A DNA stretch of 42,657 nucleotides from a virus. Made by a program: the position numbers and the translations under genes. Location of the stretch: the IMG/VR virus record IMGVR_UViG_3300018476_000020, positions 1-42,657 of that record; one strand, written 5' to 3'. Shown here one piece after another: positions 39,315 through 42,657 of the stretch. Numbering within the stretch: the first letter of the stretch is position 1; the number at the start of each line of letters is the position of its first letter. Below the pieces are notes generated by a model. That model saw nothing but the letters and a program-made list of their open reading frames with translations. It had not been told where the DNA came from and searched no databases.

Positions 39315-39426
39315 CAGTCTCCTTATGGATTATTTCGCGTCGGGCTATTACGATGAAATATGAGAGAACACAGATAAGACATAAACCAAAACCACAAAAT
39401 AGCGCAAAGCCCCATGGATCTCTCAC
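39286..39426 (-). CDS. Small membrane protein, 46 aa, GTG start
   Basis: GTG at 39426 with GAGGAAAAAG upstream. It reads VRDPWGFALFCGFGLCLICV then LSYFIVIARREIIHKETDEA, one hydrophobic span with a charged C-terminus. It overlaps the 72-aa gene by 29 bases. Coding status is supported by its start site, its span and the fit between neighbouring genes. Confidence 0.5.
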   Translation of the reverse strand: MRDPWGFALFCGFGLCLICVLSYFIVIARREIIHKETDEAQEENHL

Positions 39427-39438
39427 CTTTTTCCTCGA

Positions 39439-39627
39439 TTAGTCATCATAGTTATCCACTATCTCGTTGAACTCTTCGTCAACGATTTCTTGATACAGGG
39501 ATTCAACGTGGTCAAGATATGCTGTTCCTAAAGCCTCCAGTTCTGCCGACAAGTACCTTATGCGATAATGATGGTAACCTAAACCTGCTGCAATAATGCC
39601 AATACAAATAACCAGGTTTCTTTCCAT
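39439..39627 (-). CDS. Small N-anchored acidic protein, 62 aa
   Basis: ATG overlapping the previous stop (TAATG), with CTGGGGGTTTTA upstream. It begins ERNLVICIGIIAAGLGYHHY, a short hydrophobic segment, and continues as an acidic helix (LEALGTAYLDHVESLYQEIV, DEEFNEIVDNYDD). It lies directly after the lipoprotein gene. It may form a pair with the lipoprotein in the cell envelope (inference). Confidence 0.6.
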   Translation of the reverse strand: MERNLVICIGIIAAGLGYHHYRIRYLSAELEALGTAYLDHVESLYQEIVDEEFNEIVDNYDD

Positions 39628-39941
39628 TAAAACCCCCAGGGTCTTGTTCCTGCCTCGTTATATAGGTGCAAGGCAGCGAGAGTGTTTGCTACTGGATCGT
39701 ATCGTTGCGCCCATGAGGTGCCCGTAGCATCGAAGCGCCACGAATGCATCCTGAGCAGTTGGAAACAACCAGCAGCAGATGATCTTGGATTCTGTGCTGT
39801 TGCATCTCCACCAGATTCTCTGTCTACGACGTTATGAGCCCACTGCCTAGATCCAGAAGGCCAAAGAGCGTCAACAGCTTGATGGCAGTTACATCCCGTA
39901 AACACCAAAGAAGCTACAATAACAAGGATAACCTTTTTCAC
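39627..39941 (-). CDS. Lipoprotein with transglycosylase-like domain
   Basis: 104 aa. GTG start with AGGAGATATT upstream. The signal peptide and lipobox are KKVILVIVASLVFTGC, predicting lipidation at Cys17. The mature part has WAHNVVDRESGGDATAQNPR with the ES-GG pattern of lysozyme-like transglycosylases, then SSAAGCFQLLRMHSWRF and VANTLAALHLYNEAGTRPWG. The glutamate in RESGG would be catalytic. Membrane-anchored wall-active lipoproteins made early can block superinfection, and that role is possible here. Confidence 0.8.
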   Translation of the reverse strand: MKKVILVIVASLVFTGCNCHQAVDALWPSGSRQWAHNVVDRESGGDATAQNPRSSAAGCFQLLRMHSWRFDATGTSWAQRYDPVANTLAALHLYNEAGTRPWGF

Positions 39942-39967
39942 AATATCTCCTCATGTATGCTTCCCCC

Positions 39968-40108
39968 CTATGGCAAATAACCAAAGGCGTACCAAAACGT
40001 TAGAGCGTAAGCCCCTGCAAATCCGAATACTATCAAAGTGAACCAGAGCAGAATAAAGAATAGATCACGCATTGCTTCCTCAACCCATCCTCTATTCCGC
40101 CCTGGCAC
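39968..40108 (-). CDS. Small membrane protein, 46 aa, GTG start
   Basis: GTG at 40108 with AAAGGAGAAAC upstream. It begins VPGRNRGWVEEAMRDLFFIL and continues into LLWFTLIVFGFAGAYALTFW, then YAFGYLP. One or two hydrophobic spans. The start overlaps a preceding candidate ORF by 17 bases. Part of the small membrane protein array. Confidence 0.55.
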   Translation of the reverse strand: MPGRNRGWVEEAMRDLFFILLWFTLIVFGFAGAYALTFWYAFGYLP

Positions 40109-40208
40109 GTTTCTCCTTTAAGTAACTAGAAATTGCTGGGGGAGAGGTCGGGCGATACACCACAACCTCTCGACCCCCCAGCGTCCTTAGGCTCTTAAGG
40201 TCCCTCAT
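40092..40208 (-). CDS. Candidate 38-aa peptide with leaderless start
   Basis: ATG at 40208 opening MRDLKSLRTLGGREVVVYRP then TSPPAISSYLKEKRARAE. There is no ribosome-binding site. The TATAGT of a candidate promoter ends eight bases before the ATG, so the RNA could start near the codon itself, as in leaderless genes of actinobacteria. The coding region contains the large hairpin 40135-40183. Could also be non-coding RNA. Confidence 0.4.
   Translation of the reverse strand: MRDLKSLRTLGGREVVVYRPTSPPAISSYLKEKRARAE
40135..40183 (-). other. Large bulged hairpin in candidate leader/peptide region
   Basis: GCTGGGGG and AGAGGT pair with ACCTCT and CCCCCAGC in the minus-strand RNA (14 bp with a three-base bulge, 16-base loop). 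No T-tract follows, so it is not a simple terminator. The bulged form resembles the hairpin at 16157-16220. Confidence 0.6.
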
Positions 40209-40257
40209 TGCGAGTCACTATACCCTATTGATATAGTTCATGTCACAATGCCTTAAG
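40194..40257. promoter_or_regulatory. Nested dyad and candidate leaderless promoter/operator
   Basis: Three pairs of inverted arms share nearly one centre: CTTAAGG/CCTTAAG (40194-40200, 40251-40257), CATTG/CAATG (40206-40210, 40246-40250) and ACTATA/TATAGT (40217-40222, 40232-40237). On the minus strand TGACAT-N17-TATAGT reads as a promoter ending eight bases before an ATG. The inner dyad covers the -10 box. Confidence 0.5.
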
Positions 40258-40447
40258 ACTGGGTTCCATCAGGGTGGATGGTAAGGCCAGTTGCTAATGC
40301 ATACCTAAGCGGTTTTTTATTTGGCGACCTCCAACTGATCAAGATGTTGGTCCTTCTGTGTGTTCCTTCACAGTTCACATAGGGCGGGCTGACGAGCGCC
40401 TGCAACAGCCTGTAAGAGTCCATGGCCTCCTGGGAGGGATTGGCCAC
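40253..40447 (-). CDS. Small possible protein, 64 aa
   Basis: GTG start at 40447. An ATG at 40423 has AGGAGG only two bases away. It reads MANPSQEAMDSYRLLQALVS, then SPPYVNCEGTHRRTNILISW and KKPLRYALATGLTIHPDGTQ. Soluble, slightly basic, no recognised family. The stop falls in the arm of the nested dyad at 40251-40257. Support is an uninterrupted frame and plausible composition only. Confidence 0.4.
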   Translation of the reverse strand: MANPSQEAMDSYRLLQALVSPPYVNCEGTHRRTNILISWRSPNKKPLRYALATGLTIHPDGTQS

Positions 40448-40496
40448 GTGTCTTAGCGCCCTAACGCTCTGAGCTTAAGAACCTATTTAACGTCGC

Positions 40497-40709
40497 TCAG
40501 TCGACGTCTTTCTCTCCCTCCACACTCTTCAGAATCTTGGCGAGTTCTTCCACGTGTCGAGAAAGCGCCTTCAGATCATCCACCAGCCCAAGAAGACTCT
40601 CGTGGCTGTAGACATTCCCACCAAGGCCGAAGAACTTTCCTTCGACCACCTTGGAATATCGCGTTCCTGTGGCTTTCTTCATTGCTGGAATTAGGACTAA
40701 TCCACTCAT
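40497..40709 (-). CDS. Small protein, 70 aa, behind an attenuator-like leader
   Basis: ATG at 40709 with GAAGGAGAAAACA upstream. A longer in-frame reading (from 40790) would start before the terminator. It reads MSGLVLIPAMKKATGTRYSK, VVEGKFFGLGGNVYSHESLL and GLVDDLKALSRHVEELAKIL. Charged helical C-terminus, no known family. A terminator stands between its promoter (copy j) and this start, so its expression may be conditional. Confidence 0.6.
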   Translation of the reverse strand: MSGLVLIPAMKKATGTRYSKVVEGKFFGLGGNVYSHESLLGLVDDLKALSRHVEELAKILKSVEGEKDVD

Positions 40710-40731
40710 TGTTTTCTCCTTCAATAGGTAA

Positions 40732-40772
40732 TAAGACAAACACAAAAGAAGAACCGGTGGTGGTCCTTCTTC
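40732..40772 (-). terminator. Terminator in the leader of the 70-aa gene
   Basis: Minus-strand GAAGAAGGACC-ACCA-CCGGTTCTTC pairs as a stem followed by TTTTGTGTTTGTC. The tail TTTTGTG differs slightly from TTTTGTCT of the family. It lies between promoter copy j and the gene start, giving an attenuator layout. Confidence 0.75.
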
Positions 40773-40849
40773 ATAAAGAGGCTGTCGCATCGCTTTATCG
40801 GGTGCAAACTAAGTATGTTAAGTCTGCTGGCCTTAGGCGAGCGGTGTAT

Positions 40850-40881
40850 CTCTCATTAGTAGCGTTGTAATTCTTGCGATC
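40850..40881 (-). promoter_or_regulatory. Repeated promoter-like element, copy j
   Basis: On the minus strand: GATCGCAAGAATTACAAC, then GCTAC, then TAATGAGAGATACACC. It overlaps the stop of the upstream 105-aa gene. About 140 bases with a terminator lie between it and the 70-aa gene. Confidence 0.75.
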
Positions 40882-41197
40882 AGGCTGGGTCCGGCTCCCT
40901 CTCAGATTCAGCAAGGAAATCAACCCACTGTCGAATATCGGGCGTGATCTCTGTGAACTGATCATCGAAAACATCATCCGTGTAGCAACGAATCTTGTCC
41001 CCCATGCGAGTCATCCAGTATCCCGGATAGACTTCAAGCAAGTAAGGAATGAGTCGTCGATTCACCTGAATATAACGATCGCCCTCCTTAGTCGTCCGGA
41101 GGGTTCCGATATACTCGGCAACTTCATCAATGTTCTGTTCCGTGATGAGTACCGCTTTAACCACAAACGGCTTGCGAATAAATTCGTCAAAGTCCAT
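40880..41197 (-). CDS. Conserved phage protein of replication operon, 105 aa
   Basis: ATG at 41197 with AGGATTGAT upstream. It reads MDFDEFIRKPFVVKAVLITE, NIDEVAEYIGTLRTTKEGD, RYIQVNRRLIPYLLEVYPG and YWMTRMGDKIRCYTDDVFDD. I recall a conserved phage family of about this size in replication blocks, without a known role. It is co-transcribed after the candidate ssDNA-binding protein, with its start two bases before that gene's stop. Confidence 0.65.
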   Translation of the reverse strand: MDFDEFIRKPFVVKAVLITEQNIDEVAEYIGTLRTTKEGDRYIQVNRRLIPYLLEVYPGYWMTRMGDKIRCYTDDVFDDQFTEITPDIRQWVDFLAESEREPDPA

Positions 41198-41198
41198 A

Positions 41199-41723
41199 TC
41201 AATCCTGTTCCATGAGTTCGTTTGCCTGGTACTTGCGCTCCAAAGCATCTTCTCGAATCGTCACGAACATCGTTTGAAGATAGGCCTTGAGCATTACTTT
41301 TCCTTGCGTCTCGTGTCGATAGGATCGGCAAATAAGATCAACAGTTTCCATGTCAACCCAATCCAAGATCTCGACAGTATCTTCCGTTAGATTTGTACGA
41401 CCGGCAGAGGTGATCATGACAATGCGAGGAGGACGAACATCCCATCGTGCTTCCACAGGAACATACGGGCGTTCAAGATTGATCATGTCTCCAGGCTTTG
41501 CGTTTGGCCTTGGATCGGGAACAATATGCGGTCCTTCTTCGCCTGGCTGCGCCTTGTGAAACTTGACGTTCCAATGATCGTTCATCATCGGCTCTACCAC
41601 TTCGACGTCAATATCAACACAGAAGGTCTTCTGACCTTCACGGTTGTACATCCCTTCCTTACCTTTGAAATTCAGCCAGTTGAGGGTAGCATCATCAACC
41701 TGAAATGTCTTTGGTTGGTCCAT
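41199..41723 (-). CDS. Possible ssDNA-binding protein, OB-fold-like
   Basis: 174 aa. ATG with ATAAGGAGAAACG upstream. It reads TLNWLNFKGKEGMYNREGQK, TFCVDIDVEVVEPMMNDHWN, VRPPRIVMITSAGRTNLTED and DLICRSYRHETQGKVMLKAY. Beta-rich with a basic/acidic split and no catalytic motif. It follows directly after the replication fusion, the usual place of a phage single-stranded DNA-binding protein, and I recall this family labelled that way. The OB-fold assignment is inferred. Confidence 0.6.
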   Translation of the reverse strand: MDQPKTFQVDDATLNWLNFKGKEGMYNREGQKTFCVDIDVEVVEPMMNDHWNVKFHKAQPGEEGPHIVPDPRPNAKPGDMINLERPYVPVEARWDVRPPRIVMITSAGRTNLTEDTVEILDWVDMETVDLICRSYRHETQGKVMLKAYLQTMFVTIREDALERKYQANELMEQD

Positions 41724-41732
41724 CGTTTCTCC

Positions 41733-42657
41733 TTATGAAATAAGTTGTTCGTATGACCAGAGCTCTTCAATTGCCTTAACGGCGTCTACCTTCAATTTAC
41801 CGAAATATCGCATGTCAACGTCAAGCTCACCAATCTTTTCACGATTAGCAGCCATCTCACGCTCAATCCATTTATAACCCTTCGTCCCGGATACGTGATA
41901 GGATTTATCGTCTTTAACCCTGAACAGGTCTCCGCCACCGCTCAGAACTGGAACGAAACTTCCCGTGCGACCAACATGTCGCCAATCCTCAACTTTTAGC
42001 GATTCGTTGAATGCGAGATACATCGTCCCCTGCACGACGTTCTTCGTTTCACAATAATCATCGAACACGATAGGTTCATTGCTGAGAAGCGTCTTGAAGA
42101 CGTAAGGATGCTGGAACTGTGCGCCTACAGCAGTCCATTCGCCATTGGAACGAGCAATATAAACTGCATCGTTGACAAGGCAGAACTTCTCATATGTCTT
42201 TTCGTGCTCGAAGGTGTATCCGTACTTCGCCCCAAACTCCATAACGAATTTGATTATCTCAGGAGTCGCCCCGGGGATTTTTATAGAATCTGTTTTGATG
42301 TGTGCTACCGTGAAACCCTGTTCCTGAACGGCGTGCTTCAGGTCAATCATGAACAGAGCTCCGCGCTTCGCTACAATGTTGTCCTTGTTTCGATTATCCA
42401 AGAACATGTTGGGGAATTTCGCACTCGTCAAACCATATACGATATTGATGACGATCTTAAGAGCGTAGGAAAGAGCTTCAGCATCCTCAGGGCTACCCAG
42501 AAATTTTCCGAGCTTGCCGTCAAGCATGTTGCGGGCTTTTTCGTAGTCCTTATGCTTAATTGCCATGCGCGCTTCTTTGAGGCTGACATAGTTACCGGTA
42601 TAAGGTCCGAAAAGATTAAGGAGCTCGATACTCGTCGGATGCATACTCTCAACATCC
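41733..42657 (-). CDS. SF3 helicase-primase-family B DNA polymerase fusion, C-terminal part
   Basis: Completes the replication protein that starts at 2918 and wraps over the window join; its last 123 bases are shared with the window start. It supplies the polymerase catalytic core: motif A DVESMHPTS (D933 by whole-protein numbering), motif B KIVINIVYGL (K999, Y1006, G1007: K-x3-N-x2-YG), motif C IKTDS (D1055). A thumb-like end follows, and the protein stops at 41733. The family B assignment rests on the TDS triad, KxxxNxxYG and the exonuclease. The ssDNA-binding candidate follows ten bases later. Confidence 0.88.
   Translation of the reverse strand, partial: DVESMHPTSIELLNLFGPYTGNYVSLKEARMAIKHKDYEKARNMLDGKLGKFLGSPEDAEALSYALKIVINIVYGLTSAKFPNMFLDNRNKDNIVAKRGALFMIDLKHAVQEQGFTVAHIKTDSIKIPGATPEIIKFVMEFGAKYGYTFEHEKTYEKFCLVNDAVYIARSNGEWTAVGAQFQHPYVFKTLLSNEPIVFDDYCETKNVVQGTMYLAFNESLKVEDWRHVGRTGSFVPVLSGGGDLFRVKDDKSYHVSGTKGYKWIEREMAANREKIGELDVDMRYFGKLKVDAVKAIEELWSYEQLIS
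42535..42657. repeat. Right copy of 123-bp terminal direct repeat
   Basis: Identical to bases 1-123. Base 42535 of this window corresponds to base 1, and the sequence continues the frame of the replication protein. Confidence 0.95.

Noticed and set aside
40710-40790. In-frame N-terminal extension of the 70-aa gene
   Set aside because: It would translate through the terminator stem. The ATG at 40709 has a strong ribosome-binding site.

Overview
This window looks like one complete tailed-phage genome of the siphovirus type, linearised inside its replication gene. The first 123 bases are identical to the last 123 (42535-42657). Joining the ends gives a circle of 42,534 bp and keeps one reading frame open through the join, so the map is circular or terminally redundant. 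Every gene I can support is on the minus strand, and I read the map in that direction. The host is Gram-positive, more likely an actinobacterium than a firmicute: there is a M15-type endolysin with a holin, a lipobox lipoprotein, a ReqiPepy6 Gp37-like tail protein, and a candidate leaderless promoter. I see no integrase, excisionase, tRNA, CRISPR array or insertion sequence.

Late block (31802 down to 8920): two small acidic proteins, M15 endolysin and holin, fibre/receptor genes (a small beta-type protein, a 587-residue collagen-like fibre, a LamG lectin-like protein), terminase small subunit, HNH nuclease, a connector-like protein, terminase large subunit interleaved with three small proteins that share an HYGVxGQKWGVR-type tag, portal, a fused prohead protease-major capsid protein, connectors and tail terminator, two paralogous major tail proteins flanking a chaperone-like gene, a collar-domain fibre, tail completion protein, a 1560-residue tape measure protein, distal tail protein and a Gp37-like baseplate protein.

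Replication and early block (8871 down to 1, across the join, then 42534 down to 31945): small regulators and membrane proteins, two paralogous two-TM membrane proteins, several conserved phage proteins, and then a single 1239-residue protein that I read as SF3 helicase + archaeo-eukaryotic primase-like domain + proofreading family B DNA polymerase. It is followed by a possible ssDNA-binding protein, an array of very small membrane proteins, a lipoprotein with a transglycosylase-like domain, an SF2 helicase, a degenerate NUMOD4/HNH protein, VRR-NUC and Cas4-like nucleases, and an 891-residue DFDGD-motif RNA polymerase-like protein that carries its own virion-protein-like N-terminal tag.

The early block is punctuated by about ten copies of one promoter-like element (TCGCA, ACAAC, TAATGA at fixed spacing) and by at least eight terminators that share a CCC-purine-CAA-GGG apex and a TTTTGTCT-type tail. 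They separate one- or two-gene units, and several terminators sit between a promoter and the next large gene, as attenuators would. A working model, by inference, is that a capsid-carried RNA polymerase transcribes this set of uniform promoters and that the late block is read afterwards. A second genome-wide signal is a strand-biased pentamer: AATAT occurs about 100 times on the plus strand but ATATT only about 6 times (by-eye tally), regardless of reading frame.
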